From positions 2,356,001-2,420,000 of the forward strand of contig NZ_JACHMD010000001.1 of the NCBI RefSeq assembly GCF_014204835.1: DNA of 64,000 nucleotides. Direction: 5' to 3'. Below are positions 10,257 to 20,063 of this stretch, piece by piece (position 1 is the stretch's first letter; each line of letters starts with the position of its first letter). The position numbers and the translations under genes were made by a program. The notes under the pieces were generated by a model that worked only from the letters and a program-made list of their open reading frames with translations, ran no database searches and was not told where the DNA came from. This DNA is from Microbacterium marinum. Its GTDB lineage: Bacteria; Actinomycetota; Actinomycetes; Actinomycetales; Microbacteriaceae.

Positions 10257-11330
10257 TCAGCGCGCCAGCGCGCGATCGATCAGGGCCAGCACGTTCTCGC
10301 TCCCCGTGCGGGTGCCGACCTCGGATGCCGCCGCTCGCATGCGCGTGAGCGCGGCGGCATCCCGAAGCAGGGGCGCGATCTCGGTCCGGATCCGGTCTTC
10401 GGTGAACTCGCCGTCCGGGATCAGGAGGGCCGCGCCCGCCTGCACGGCGGAGGTCGCATTGAGCGCCTGCTCGCCGTTGCCGACGGCGTAGGGAACGTAG
10501 ACCGCGGGGATGCCGAGGGCGCTGATCTCGCTCACCGTCGCGGCTCCCGAGCGCGAGACGATGGCGTCGGCGAGGGCGAAGGCGAGGTCCATGCGGTCGA
10601 TGTAGGGCACGACGCGGTACGCCGGATCGCCGGGGTCGACTGCCTCGTTGCGCTCTCCCACCGCGTGAAGGATCTGCCATCCGGCATCCACCACCGACCG
10701 CCACCCGCCCGCGAACGCGCGATTGAGGCGCAGCGCACCGAGGGATCCGCCGAAGACCAGCAGCACCGGCCGGGCGGGGTCCAGGCCGAACGCGGCGGCG
10801 GCCTCGACGCGCAGTGCATCGCGGTCGAGGTTCACGATCTCGGGTCGCAGCGGCATCCCGACGACCTCGGCGCCGCGGAGGGGCGTCCCCTCGAAAGCGA
10901 CTCCGGATGCCGCAGCGCGGCGTGCGCCCAGGATGTTGGCCAGCCCGGGCTTGGCGTTCGCCTCGTGGACGACGTACGGCACGCCCGTCCGGCGCGCCGC
11001 GACGTAGGCCGGCGCCGAGGCGTACCCACCGAAGCCGACGACGACGTCGACCGCGCGCTCGCGGATGTGAGAGCGCACCTGACCGATGGCGCGCGTGAAC
11101 CGGGCCGGGAAGCGGAGGGCCGCACTGTTCGGCCGACGGGGGAAGGGGACCTTGTCGACGATCAGCAGTTCGTAGCCGCGCAGCGGGACGAGGCGGGCTT
11201 CGAGGCCTTCCTTCGTGCCGAGCACCAGCACCGTCGCCTCGGGCTCGCGCGCACGGATCGCATCGGCCACGGCGAGCAGGGGATTCACGTGGCCCGCGGT
11301 GCCACCGCCGGCCAGAAGGTACGTCGTCAC
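10257..11330 (-). CDS. murG: Lipid II synthase MurG (GT28 glycosyltransferase)
   Basis: 357-aa membrane-associated transferase that moves GlcNAc from UDP-GlcNAc to lipid I, giving lipid II. The N-terminal G-loop LLAGGGTAGHVNPLLAVADA is followed by VVGFGGYASAPAYVAA and VVHEANAKPGLAN. The C-terminal donor domain contains LLVFGGSLGALRLN and SRSGAATVSE. The GTG at 11330 was chosen because it starts the G-loop strand 10 nt after the ftsW stop; the open frame upstream would overlap ftsW by over 100 nt with an atypical Arg/Ser-rich extension. Confidence 0.96.
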   Translation of the reverse strand: MTTYLLAGGGTAGHVNPLLAVADAIRAREPEATVLVLGTKEGLEARLVPLRGYELLIVDKVPFPRRPNSAALRFPARFTRAIGQVRSHIRERAVDVVVGFGGYASAPAYVAARRTGVPYVVHEANAKPGLANILGARRAAASGVAFEGTPLRGAEVVGMPLRPEIVNLDRDALRVEAAAAFGLDPARPVLLVFGGSLGALRLNRAFAGGWRSVVDAGWQILHAVGERNEAVDPGDPAYRVVPYIDRMDLAFALADAIVSRSGAATVSEISALGIPAVYVPYAVGNGEQALNATSAVQAGAALLIPDGEFTEDRIRTEIAPLLRDAAALTRMRAAASEVGTRTGSENVLALIDRALAR

Positions 11331-11340
11331 CGGATCGAGC

Positions 11341-12564
11341 CTACCGGCGGGGCTCGGCGACGACCGGATGCGAACTCGGCAGAGTGCGTGCGAAGGCGAG
11401 GAGCACGCCGCACGCCATGAGGACCGACACGAGCGACGTGCCACCCTGCGACATGAACGGCAGGGGAACGCCGAGAACGGGGAAGACGCGGAGCACGACG
11501 CCGATGTTGATGAGCGCCTGACCGACGATCCAGACCGTGATGCCGCCGGCTGCGATGCGGATGAACGGGTCGTGCGTCTTGCGGATGACGTGGAACGCGC
11601 CGATGGCGAAGAGCGTGAACAGGGCGAGCACGACGACGCAGCCGATGAGGCCGAGCTCCTCCCCCACGATGGAGAAGATGTAGTCGTGCGCGGCCGCGGG
11701 CAGCCACGCGTACTTTTCGCGCGAATTTCCGAGCCCCAGGCCGAAGACTCCCCCGCTGGCGAGGCCCCAGATGCCGTGCAGCGGCTGGTAGCAGGTCGTC
11801 AGGTACTCGTCGATGCAGTTCGGGTTCAGGAAGCTCGTGATGCGCGCCATGCGGTTGGGGCTAGAGATGGCGAGGAAGGCCACGATCCCCGCGGCGACGA
11901 CGGCGGGGATGACGAAGACGCGGAGCTTCACGCCGGAGAAGAACAGTGCTCCCAGCAGGATGAGCACGAGGATCATCGCGGTGCCGAGGTCGTGGCCGGC
12001 GACGACGGATCCGATGACGATTGCGGAGACGGGCACCACGGGGATGAAGACGTGCCGCCACAGCCCGAGGAGGGTGTGCTTGCGGTAGAGCACATATCCC
12101 AGCCACAGCGCGAAGGCGAGCTTCAGGAACTCGGACGGCTGGGCCTGGACACCGGCGATCGCGATCCAGTTGCGGTTGCCGTCGAACTCGTACCCCAGCG
12201 GGGTGAACACGAGCAGCTGCAGCCCCAGCGCGCCGATCAGCGCGATCCACGAGATGCGCTTCCAGAACTGCACGGGAAGTCGACTGAAGACGAGCATGAG
12301 CGGGATGCCGACGATCGCGAACATCGCCTGCTTCATCACCGTCTGGAACGGTCCGTCCTCGGCGCTGGCCGACGTGGCCATGGTCGCCGACAGCACCATG
12401 ACGAGTCCGAAGACGGTCAGCAGGAGCGCTGTCGAGGTGATGAGGAGGAACTCGCTCGGGACCGGGGTGAAGACCCGTCCGAGGCTCACCCTCGCGGTGA
12501 AGCCGCGTCCCGGGTCAGCGGAGTCCGCCGGAAGGGGACGGTCGGTCGTCGAGGTCACCGGCAT
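11341..12564 (-). CDS. ftsW: Septal SEDS glycosyltransferase FtsW
   Basis: About 405-aa SEDS-family polymerase that builds septal glycan with FtsI. About ten membrane helices are visible. SEDS motifs include NRNWIAIAGVQAQPSEFLK, GHDLGTAMIL, GLGLGNSREKYAWLPAAAHDYIF and VVLRVFPVLGVPLPFMSQGG. The ATG at 12564 overlaps the end of murD by 50 nt; the GGAAGG Shine-Dalgarno is nearly against that ATG and fits better with the in-frame GTG at 12558, so the true start may be two codons later. Neighbours murD and murG are as expected. Confidence 0.96.
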   Translation of the reverse strand: MPVTSTTDRPLPADSADPGRGFTARVSLGRVFTPVPSEFLLITSTALLLTVFGLVMVLSATMATSASAEDGPFQTVMKQAMFAIVGIPLMLVFSRLPVQFWKRISWIALIGALGLQLLVFTPLGYEFDGNRNWIAIAGVQAQPSEFLKLAFALWLGYVLYRKHTLLGLWRHVFIPVVPVSAIVIGSVVAGHDLGTAMILVLILLGALFFSGVKLRVFVIPAVVAAGIVAFLAISSPNRMARITSFLNPNCIDEYLTTCYQPLHGIWGLASGGVFGLGLGNSREKYAWLPAAAHDYIFSIVGEELGLIGCVVVLALFTLFAIGAFHVIRKTHDPFIRIAAGGITVWIVGQALINIGVVLRVFPVLGVPLPFMSQGGTSLVSVLMACGVLLAFARTLPSSHPVVAEPRR

Positions 12565-14071
12565 CCCTTCCGTGTCCGTCGCGGTCGATCCGCTCGTTCA
12601 CTGCGACCGCGAACCGCCGGCCGCGGTCCGAGTACGACGCGAACTGGTCGAACGACGCCGCAGCCGGAGCGAGGAGGACCACGTCTCCGTCACGGGCGAC
12701 GTCCGCCGCCAGCGCGACGACCTCGGTCATGACATCTTCAGTGTGAGCGTGATCGACCTCGAACAGCGGGACCGAGGGCGCGTGTCGCGCGAACGCCGCG
12801 CGGACCGCGTCTCGCTCGACGCCGATGACGATCGCCGCCTTCACCGCGGGCCCCCGCGCAGCGACGAGGTCGCCGATGTCGACGCCCTTGAGCTGTCCGC
12901 CGACGACCCAGATCGCGCCGGGATACGCGGTGAGGGAGGATGCCGCGGCGTGCGGGTTCGTCGCCTTCGAGTCATCGACCCAGGTGACACCGGCGGCGAC
13001 GGCGACGACCTCGATGCGGTGCGGGTCGAGGCGGAAGCCCCGCAGCGCATCGCGGATCGCGGCGGGCGCGACGTCGAGAGAGCGGGCCAGCGCCGCGGCA
13101 GCCAGGATGTTCGCGACCACGTGCGGCGCCGTGAGACCGGCGGCCGCGAGTTCGTCGAGGGTGGTCAGCTCGAGGGCGTTCGTGCGACGCTCGTCGAGGA
13201 ACGCCCGGTCGACGAGGATGTCGTCCACCAGGCCGAGGTCGCTCGGGCCGGGCACACCGAGGTCGAAGCCGATGGCGCGGCATCCGTCGACCACTTCGGC
13301 GTCTTCGACCATCGCCTGGGTCGCGAGGTCGCTCTTGTTGTAGACGCACGCGACACGCGTGTTGTCGTAGACCTGCGCCTTCGCATCGCGGTACGCGTCG
13401 AACGAGCCGTGCCACTCGAGGTGGTCCTCGGCGAGGTTGAGGCACACGCTCGCGTGCGGTGACAGGCGGTCGGGTCCGGACTGCAGTCCGAGGTACCAGA
13501 GCTGGTGGCTGGATACCTCGACGACCAGGACGTCGAAGCCTTCCGGGTCACGGACCGCGTCGAGAACGGGAACGCCGATGTTGCCGCAGGGCGCGGCGCG
13601 CAGGCCGCCGGCGACGAGCATGGTGGCGGTGAGCTGCGTCGTGGTCGTCTTGCCGTTGGTGCCGGTGATGAGCACCCAGTCGGCGGGGCTGCCGTCCGCG
13701 CGGAGCACTTTGTCGCGGACGCGCCACGCCAGCTCGATGTCGCCCCAGAGGGCGATGCCCTCGCTCTGCGCCCAGGCGACGACGGGGTGGTGCGGAGCGA
13801 AGCCGGGCGAGGCGATGACGACCTCGGGCGCGAAGTCGATGAGAGCCGCCGGCACCGTGTCGAGCGGGCCCTCGGCGAGGCCGACGCCGATCACGGGCAG
13901 AAGCCGCGCGTATTCCTCCGACGCGTTCTCGGTGACGACGAGAACCTCGGCGCCGAGTTCGGCCAGGGTGTCGGCCACGGAGAAGCCGGTGACGGAGAGA
14001 CCGAGCACGGCTACCCGCAATCCCTTCCAGTCCGCGTGCCAGCTGGTGAGGGTGTCGAGCGGGGCGCTCAC
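12515..14071 (-). CDS. murD: UDP-N-acetylmuramoyl-L-alanine--D-glutamate ligase
   Basis: 518-aa Mur ligase adding D-Glu to UDP-MurNAc-L-Ala. The N-domain begins LRVAVLGLSVTGFSVADTL. The ATP loop is ITGTNGKTTTTQL (near residue 140). SSHQLWYL, NLAEDHLEWHGS and WVDDSKATNPHA complete the central and C-terminal signatures. The GTG at 14071 overlaps the mraY stop by 4 nt (GTGA), indicating translational coupling. The C-terminal tail of about 35 residues past the last strand overlaps the ftsW start. Confidence 0.95.
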   Translation of the reverse strand: MSAPLDTLTSWHADWKGLRVAVLGLSVTGFSVADTLAELGAEVLVVTENASEEYARLLPVIGVGLAEGPLDTVPAALIDFAPEVVIASPGFAPHHPVVAWAQSEGIALWGDIELAWRVRDKVLRADGSPADWVLITGTNGKTTTTQLTATMLVAGGLRAAPCGNIGVPVLDAVRDPEGFDVLVVEVSSHQLWYLGLQSGPDRLSPHASVCLNLAEDHLEWHGSFDAYRDAKAQVYDNTRVACVYNKSDLATQAMVEDAEVVDGCRAIGFDLGVPGPSDLGLVDDILVDRAFLDERRTNALELTTLDELAAAGLTAPHVVANILAAAALARSLDVAPAAIRDALRGFRLDPHRIEVVAVAAGVTWVDDSKATNPHAAASSLTAYPGAIWVVGGQLKGVDIGDLVAARGPAVKAAIVIGVERDAVRAAFARHAPSVPLFEVDHAHTEDVMTEVVALAADVARDGDVVLLAPAAASFDQFASYSDRGRRFAVAVNERIDRDGHGRDAGDLDDRPSPSGGLR

Positions 14072-15177
14072 ATCGCCGCCAGCCACGCGACGTAGAACAT
14101 TCCGACGCCGAACACCGCGAGGATGCCGGCGATCACCCACATCCGCACGACGATCGTGATCTCGGGCCAGCCGCGCATCTCGAGGTGGTGGTGGAACGGA
14201 CTCATCAGGAACAGGCGCTTCCCGCCCGTGGCCTTGAAGTAGTACCGCTGCAGGATCACGGATGCCGGAGCGATGATGAACACGCCGGCGATGATGACCG
14301 CGAGGATCTGCGTCCGGCTCAGGACGGCCATCGCGACGACGACGCCGCCGATCGCCATAGAGCCGACGTCGCCCATGAAGATCTTGGCCTTGGGGGCGTT
14401 CCACCACAGGAAGCCGACCAGCGCGCCGACGAAGGACGCGGCGATGATCGTCAGGCCCATCGGGTCCCGCGTGTCGTAGCACGCGTTCGTGTACTCGGCG
14501 ACGAGAGCCGTCGAGTGGCAGCGCTGCTGCAGCTGCCAGAACGTCACGAGGCTGTAGGCCGAGACCGTGAAGATCCCGGCGCCCGTGGCGAGACCGTCGA
14601 GGCCGTCGGTGAGGTTCGTCGCGTTCGACCAGGCGACCGCCTGGAAGGAGATCCAGGCGAGATAGAGGATCCATCCGGCGACGGCGCCGAGCGCCATGAA
14701 CGAGAGCGTGGGGATGTCGCGGAAGAAGGAGATGTACGCCGAACCGGGCGTCTCACCGTATGCGTTCGGGAAGTTCAGCGCCATGATCCCGAACGGCACG
14801 GCGACGGCGACCTGGCCCACGATCTTGCGCCAGCCCGACAGACCCAGGCTGCGCTGCTGGCGCACCTTCATGTAGTCGTCGATGAAGCCGATGGCGCCGA
14901 GGCCGACCATCATCCACAGGACCAGCAGCGCCGAGACGGTCGGCGGGGTGCCACCGAAGACGGTGCCGGCGAAGAAGCCGACCACCGTGCCGAGGATGAA
15001 GACGATGCCGCCCATCGTCGGGGTGCCCCGCTTCGTGTGGTGGCTCGGGTTGTGCGCGTCTTCGGGGGTGCGGATGACCTGCCCCCAGCCGATCCGCTGG
15101 AACAAGCGGATGAACAGTGGGGTCAGGAACAGGGTGAACGCCAACGAGATCGTCGCAGCGGCAAGCAGAGATCTCAC
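14068..15177 (-). CDS. mraY: Phospho-MurNAc-pentapeptide transferase MraY
   Basis: 369-aa polytopic enzyme forming lipid I from UDP-MurNAc-pentapeptide and undecaprenyl phosphate. Conserved signatures are TKRGTPTMGG, GFIDDYMKV (catalytic acidic pair), NATNLTDGLDGLA and KIFMGDVGSMAIGG, with HHHLEMRGWPE near the end. About ten membrane helices are present. The GTG at 15177 overlaps the murF stop (GTGA); the open frame continues far upstream inside murF in a wrong-frame, Arg-rich stretch and was trimmed. Confidence 0.97.
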   Translation of the reverse strand: MRSLLAAATISLAFTLFLTPLFIRLFQRIGWGQVIRTPEDAHNPSHHTKRGTPTMGGIVFILGTVVGFFAGTVFGGTPPTVSALLVLWMMVGLGAIGFIDDYMKVRQQRSLGLSGWRKIVGQVAVAVPFGIMALNFPNAYGETPGSAYISFFRDIPTLSFMALGAVAGWILYLAWISFQAVAWSNATNLTDGLDGLATGAGIFTVSAYSLVTFWQLQQRCHSTALVAEYTNACYDTRDPMGLTIIAASFVGALVGFLWWNAPKAKIFMGDVGSMAIGGVVVAMAVLSRTQILAVIIAGVFIIAPASVILQRYYFKATGGKRLFLMSPFHHHLEMRGWPEITIVVRMWVIAGILAVFGVGMFYVAWLAAM

Positions 15178-16586
15178 GAGAACGATTCTCCCAGACGATC
15201 GCCGAGGAACCGGAGCCCGGCCGAGTTGGACGACTTCACCAGCACACGATCGCCGTCGCGCAGTTCCCCCCGCAGGTAGTCGAACGCCTCGTCGGCGGTC
15301 TCGAAGAACACCGCTTCGCCGTCCCACGAGCCTTCGCTGATCGCGGCGAGGTAGAGCCGGCGCGCGGCGGAGCCGATCACGACGATGCGCTCGTAGCGCA
15401 GGCGCACGGCTTGGAGTCCGACGCGGTCGTGCTCCTCCCCTGCCTGCTCGCCGAGCTCGCTCATCGCACCGAGCACGGCGACCTTGCGCTGGCCGGGCTC
15501 GGTGATCTGCGCGACCGTGCGCAGCGCGGCGGACATCGAGTCGGGGCTCGCGTTGTAGGCGTCGTTGATGATCCGCACGCGGTCGCTGCCGAGCGGCTGC
15601 ATGCGCCACCGCTCCGCGATCTCGACGGTCTCGAGGCGAGCGACGGCGTCCGCGGTGGACACGCCCAGCACACCGGCGATGGTCACGGCCGCGAGGGCGT
15701 TCATGACGTGATGCTCACCGAGCACGCGAAGACGCAGCGGGAAGCGCTCGCCTCCGACGACGATCGTGCAGACGGTTCCGGATGCCGTCACCTCGACGTC
15801 TTCCGCGCGGACGTCGGCGTCGGGACCACGGCCGAACCACCGCACCGCGACGCCCCGCTCGGCAGCGACGGCGGCCATCGCGGCGACGCGGGGGTCGTCG
15901 GCGTTCAAGACGGCCACGCCGCCGGGTCGCACGGCCTGAACGAGTTCGGTCTTCGCCTTCTGCGTGGCATCCACCCCGCCGAAGCCGCCGGCGTGCGCCA
16001 GGCCGACCATCAGCACCGCGCCGATGTCGGGGGTGATCAGGGCGGCCAGTTCCGCGATGCGACCGGGTCGCGAGGCACCCAGTTCGCTGACGAGGAACCG
16101 CGTGTCGGCCGCGACGCGCAGCATCGTCACCGGGGCGCCGACCTCGTTGTTGAACGAGGCGCGTGGGGCGACCGTCGGGCCCTCGTCCTGCAGGATGCGC
16201 GCCAGGAGGTTCTTGGTGGTCGTCTTGCCGTTCGAGCCGGTGATGCCGACGACCTGGAGCTGACCCGACGCGCGCACCCGAGCGACGACCTCCTGGGCGA
16301 GACGCGCGAGGGCGGCGACGGCGTCGGCGACGACGATCTGCGAGATCGGCGCGTCGACCACGCGCTCGACGATCGCGAGTGCCGCGCCGGCCTCTGCGGC
16401 CGCGCCGACGAACAGGTGCCCGTCCGTGACGTCGCCGGGCTTGGCGACGAACACGGAGCCGGGCCCCATCTCTCGCGAGTCGGTGTCCACGACGCCTTCG
16501 ACGGGCGATTCCTCGTGGTCGGTGGCGGACAGGTGGAGGGTGCCGCCGACGGCACGGGTCACCTCGGCGAGCGTCATCCGGATCAT
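15174..16586 (-). CDS. murF: UDP-MurNAc-tripeptide--D-Ala-D-Ala ligase
   Basis: 470-aa Mur ligase adding D-Ala-D-Ala. DTDSREMGPGSVFVA in the N-domain is the substrate-binding region. The ATP loop is ITGSNGKTTTKNLL, followed by ASFNNEVGAPVTML, ELGASRPG, NADDPRV and INDAYNASPDSM, the last a MurF hallmark. It follows ftsI after only 28 nt; murE, which normally lies between them, is absent. MurE is distinguished by a different N-domain and by a DNPR- or DDPN-type motif selecting residue 3; this protein has no such motif, so it is not a mislabelled MurE. Confidence 0.94.
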   Translation of the reverse strand: MIRMTLAEVTRAVGGTLHLSATDHEESPVEGVVDTDSREMGPGSVFVAKPGDVTDGHLFVGAAAEAGAALAIVERVVDAPISQIVVADAVAALARLAQEVVARVRASGQLQVVGITGSNGKTTTKNLLARILQDEGPTVAPRASFNNEVGAPVTMLRVAADTRFLVSELGASRPGRIAELAALITPDIGAVLMVGLAHAGGFGGVDATQKAKTELVQAVRPGGVAVLNADDPRVAAMAAVAAERGVAVRWFGRGPDADVRAEDVEVTASGTVCTIVVGGERFPLRLRVLGEHHVMNALAAVTIAGVLGVSTADAVARLETVEIAERWRMQPLGSDRVRIINDAYNASPDSMSAALRTVAQITEPGQRKVAVLGAMSELGEQAGEEHDRVGLQAVRLRYERIVVIGSAARRLYLAAISEGSWDGEAVFFETADEAFDYLRGELRDGDRVLVKSSNSAGLRFLGDRLGESFS

Positions 16587-16614
16587 GCTGTGGGGTTCTC
16601 CTCGTGCGCTCGGA

Positions 16615-18426
16615 TCAGCCGTTCACGGGCAGGAGTGGGGTCTCCGAACCCGACGGCATGACGCGGTAGTGCGTGAGCACCTGTGTCATCGCCTTCTTGA
16701 ACACCGAGCGGTTGGCCGACGACATGCGCTGCTTCTTGGGCTCGTCGAAGACCGTCAGGACAACATACTGCGGATCATCTGCCGGGGCGTAGCCGACCAG
16801 CGACGTGAAGTACAGGTTGGGCTTGTATCCGCCCTCGCCGTCGGACACCTGCGCGGTGCCCGTCTTGCCTGCCATCCGGTAGCCGTCGATGGCGATGTCG
16901 TCAGCCATCGTGCCCTGCGCGAAGACGTTCTCGAGCATGAGGGAGACCTCTTCTGCCGTCTTCTCCTCGATGACGCGTTCGGGCTCCGCGAGGTCCGGCT
17001 CGATCACGGTTCCGTCGGCCAGCGTGCAGGACTCGACGAGCGAGGCGGGCATGCGGACGCCCTTGTTCGCGAAGGTCTGGTACACGTTGGCGACCTGCAC
17101 GGCGGTCACGGTGAAGGCCTGACCGAAGGTGGTCGTGTAGAACGTCTGGTTGTCCCACTGGTCGACGGGGTGCAGCGTCGTCGTCGGCTCGCCCGTCCAG
17201 TTCAGCCTCGACGCTTGTCCGACACCGAACTTCTGCAGGTAGTCGTATCGGGTCTGCGCGTCGACCATGGCGCCGAACTGCGACATCGCGACGTTCGACG
17301 ACTCCACGAGCCCGCCCGTCAGGGTCAGGTTCTCGGTGACGTGGTCCTCCGAGTCGTTGATCACGGCGCCGTTCTTGAAGACCATGCGATCGGGAACCGT
17401 CACCGACGTCTCCGGCGTGGCGCCGCCCTGCTCGATGGCCGTGGCCGCGGTGACCGGCTTGAAGGTCGAACCGGGTTCGTAGGAGAAGCGCAGCAGGCGA
17501 GAGCCTCGGTCGTCCGGCTCGCTGGCGCCCGGGTCGTTGGGGTCGACGGTCGGTGTCTCGGCCATGGCGCGGATCTTGCCGGTGGCGGTCTCCATGACGA
17601 TGATCCCGCCCCAGTCCGCCTTGTAGCGGTCGGTCTCCTCGGCGATGAGCTGCTGCATGTACCACTGCAGGTCGGAGTCGATCGTGAGCTGCAGGGTGCC
17701 GCCGTTGACCGCAGGCTCCTCGACGGCAGTCCCGGGGATGGTGACGCCATCGGCGCCACGCTGATAGCGGATGCTGCCGTCGGTCGCCGAGAGGCAGGAG
17801 TTCTGCATCTCCTCGAATCCTTCGAGCGGCTCGCCGTCGCTTCCGACGAAGCCGAGCAGGTTTCCGGCGACCGCACCGTTGGGGTAGGTGCGCGAGGGGT
17901 TGGATCGGAACGTCAGAAACGGCAGCTCGAGGTCCGCGAGAGCGCGGAACTCCGAGGTGGAGATGTAGCGATCGAGGTACTCGAATCGGTCGTGAGGATC
18001 GGCGGCGATCGCATCGTCGACGATGCTCTGCACATCCTCGGCATCCTGACCTGTCACGTCCGCGATGCGCACGGCGAGCTCGGCCCAGGTGATCTTGACG
18101 ACGTCACCGTTCTCGTCCTTGACCACAGCCCCGTTGTCGTCGCGCTCGTCGATGCCCTCGACGGCGAGCATCGGGTCGAGCTGAGCGTCGTACAGGAGGA
18201 TGCTGGATGCCAGCGGCGTGCCGTTCGCGTCGACGATGTCGCCTCGCGTGCCGGCGAGCTTCGACGTCGTCTCCATGCCCTTGTCCCGAGCATCGGTCAT
18301 GTGCTGGCTCGCGTTGACGATCTGGATGTCGACCAGCCGGATCACGAACGCCACCAGGACCACCAGGACGACGCCCAGGGCGACGACGGTCCGACGGCGC
18401 GGGCTGCGGGTTGCGCGAGTCGTCAT
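16615..18426 (-). CDS. ftsI: Septal class B penicillin-binding protein (FtsI/PBP3)
   Basis: 603-aa transpeptidase that crosslinks septal wall with FtsW. A short Arg-rich cytoplasmic tail and one membrane helix (residues ~13-30) precede the dimerisation domain (~55-230). The transpeptidase domain has SxxK as EPGSTFKP (Ser near 320, Lys near 323), SxN in ESSNVAM (near 378) and KTGT in AGKTGTAQVSD (near 521). There are no PASTA domains. It starts 5 nt after the ftsL-type gene. Confidence 0.96.
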   Translation of the reverse strand: MTTRATRSPRRRTVVALGVVLVVLVAFVIRLVDIQIVNASQHMTDARDKGMETTSKLAGTRGDIVDANGTPLASSILLYDAQLDPMLAVEGIDERDDNGAVVKDENGDVVKITWAELAVRIADVTGQDAEDVQSIVDDAIAADPHDRFEYLDRYISTSEFRALADLELPFLTFRSNPSRTYPNGAVAGNLLGFVGSDGEPLEGFEEMQNSCLSATDGSIRYQRGADGVTIPGTAVEEPAVNGGTLQLTIDSDLQWYMQQLIAEETDRYKADWGGIIVMETATGKIRAMAETPTVDPNDPGASEPDDRGSRLLRFSYEPGSTFKPVTAATAIEQGGATPETSVTVPDRMVFKNGAVINDSEDHVTENLTLTGGLVESSNVAMSQFGAMVDAQTRYDYLQKFGVGQASRLNWTGEPTTTLHPVDQWDNQTFYTTTFGQAFTVTAVQVANVYQTFANKGVRMPASLVESCTLADGTVIEPDLAEPERVIEEKTAEEVSLMLENVFAQGTMADDIAIDGYRMAGKTGTAQVSDGEGGYKPNLYFTSLVGYAPADDPQYVVLTVFDEPKKQRMSSANRSVFKKAMTQVLTHYRVMPSGSETPLLPVNG

Positions 18427-18431
18427 GCTTC

Positions 18432-19007
18432 TCAGTGTGTGGTCGGCGTGGGCAGTCCGTCGGTGATCGCCGGGGGTGTCGGCGTTTCACTCAGGAGCTT
18501 CTCATCGACCGAGACGCCGCTGCTGAGGCTCGCCTCGGGGTCGGTGACCAGAGGCACACCGGCGACGTGGGCGTTCGCGACGGCGGCGCGGGACAGTGCC
18601 TGGATGGCCGACTGGTCGGAGGCGCCCTGCTTCGCTCCGAGCGTCTTCCCGTCGCTCAGACGGAGGTAGTTCGGCTCGCCACCTGCGACCAGGCCGAGCG
18701 CAGCGGCGTTCGCCGCGAGGAACTGCGGCGAGCTCAGTCCCGCGACTTCCTCCTGGAGGATCTGCTTCTGCCACGTCGCCGACCGCTGCTCCGCGGTGAG
18801 GGTGCGCACTTCGTAGGCCCCCTGGGTGGTCAGGATCGACAGGCCCATCTGCGTCGCGCCGATCGCAAGGGCTCCGGCGACGGCGACGATGCCGAACACC
18901 AGGCGCGGACGTCGGCGCGGGCGGGCCTCGGCCAGTGCGCGCAGTCGGCGGCCGACCCGCTCGGCCGGCCGGGCCTCGGGGATCGGGGCGAGAGCGGGAA
19001 CGCTCAT
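18432..19007 (-). CDS. ftsL: FtsL-like single-pass septum protein
   Basis: 191-aa bitopic protein in the ftsL position between rsmH and ftsI. An Arg-rich cytoplasmic part (1-36) is followed by a membrane helix (about 37-57) and a short coiled-coil-like stretch ([20 protein letters not shown]). A Pro/Thr-rich extracellular tail ends PTPTTH. Sequence conservation in FtsL is very low, so identity rests on topology and position. Its ATG overlaps the rsmH stop by 4 nt. It should partner FtsQ and an FtsB-like protein to activate FtsW/FtsI. Confidence 0.8.
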   Translation of the reverse strand: MSVPALAPIPEARPAERVGRRLRALAEARPRRRPRLVFGIVAVAGALAIGATQMGLSILTTQGAYEVRTLTAEQRSATWQKQILQEEVAGLSSPQFLAANAAALGLVAGGEPNYLRLSDGKTLGAKQGASDQSAIQALSRAAVANAHVAGVPLVTDPEASLSSGVSVDEKLLSETPTPPAITDGLPTPTTH

Positions 19008-19966
19008 GCTGCCGCCTCCTTCACACGTTCGGCCGCGCGCAGCCGGACCGGCGTGGCGCGCGGGTTGCGGAGCTTCTCCTCGTCGGAGGCCAACTCGGCA
19101 CCCTTGACGAGGAGCCGGAACTTGGGAGCGTGCTCGGGCGGCTCGATCGGGAGTCCCGCGGGCGCCGTGGACGACGACGCTTCCGCGAAGACCCGCTTCA
19201 CCAGCCGGTCTTCGAGCGACTGGTACGACATGACGACGATGCGTCCTCCGACGGGCAGCAGATCGAGCGCTGCGGGCAGCGCACGCTCGAGCACGGTCAG
19301 CTCGCCGTTGACCTCGATCCGGAGCGCCTGGAAGACCCGTTTGGCGGGGTGCCCGGCGCGCTCCCGCTGCACCGCCATCGGGGTCGCCGCGATCAACAGA
19401 TCGACGAGCTGCCCCGAGCGGGTCAGCGGCTCCTCCGCTCGCGCCGCGATGATGGCGCGGGCGTAGCGGGCGGCGAGCTTCTCCTCGCCGTAGCGCTCGA
19501 AGATCCGGCGCAGGTCGCCCTCGCCGTAGGTTGCGACGATGTCCGCCGCGGTCACGTCGGAGGTCTGATCCATCCGCATGTCCAGCGGGGCGTCCTGCGA
19601 GTACGCGAAGCCGCGGTCGGCTTCGTCGAGCTGCAGGGAGGAGACGCCCAGATCGAAAAGGATGCCGTCGACCGAACGCCGGCCCGTCGAACGGACGGCT
19701 TCGGCGATGCCGTCATAGACGGTGTGGACGAGGGTGACACGGTCGCCGAACCGGGCGAGGCGCTCGCCCGCGATCCGCAGCGCGTCCGTATCGCGGTCGA
19801 GTCCGATCAGGTGCGCCTCGGGGAACCGCTCCAGAAGCGCCTCGGAGTGTCCGCCCATCCCTTCGGTGGCATCCACGAAGACCGCGCCCTCGCGCCGGAG
19901 CGCGGGGGCGAGCAAGTCGACGCAGCGGTCGAGGAGCACGGGGGTGTGGATGTCGTCGAGGGCCAT
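19004..19966 (-). CDS. rsmH: 16S rRNA (cytosine1402-N4)-methyltransferase
   Basis: 320-aa SAM-dependent methyltransferase modifying the ribosomal P-site decoding region. Signatures: [13 protein letters not shown] at the N-terminus, [17 protein letters not shown] (SAM loop), [25 protein letters not shown] and [16 protein letters not shown], then [17 protein letters not shown] and [10 protein letters not shown] near the end. Position directly after mraZ is the conserved dcw order. A 97-nt gap separates it from mraZ. Confidence 0.97.
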   Translation of the reverse strand: MALDDIHTPVLLDRCVDLLAPALRREGAVFVDATEGMGGHSEALLERFPEAHLIGLDRDTDALRIAGERLARFGDRVTLVHTVYDGIAEAVRSTGRRSVDGILFDLGVSSLQLDEADRGFAYSQDAPLDMRMDQTSDVTAADIVATYGEGDLRRIFERYGEEKLAARYARAIIAARAEEPLTRSGQLVDLLIAATPMAVQRERAGHPAKRVFQALRIEVNGELTVLERALPAALDLLPVGGRIVVMSYQSLEDRLVKRVFAEASSSTAPAGLPIEPPEHAPKFRLLVKGAELASDEEKLRNPRATPVRLRAAERVKEAAA

Positions 19967-20063
19967 GATGTGAGGGGGCCTCCCTCGGCTCTGATCCCCA
20001 TCCGCTCCGACCTGACACCGGGGAAGTGCGTCAGGGCGTGCGGCTGGGAGTCACAGCCGAGGG

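Noticed and set aside
12515-14674. 719-codon frame that extends murD far upstream
   Set aside because: Its first ~200 codons are an Arg/Asp-rich out-of-frame reading of mraY; the GTG at 14071 overlapping the mraY stop is the natural start.
16426-18669. 747-codon plus-strand open frame across ftsI and flanks
   Set aside because: Mirror frame of ftsI and neighbours caused by high GC at third codon positions; no domain or ribosome binding site.
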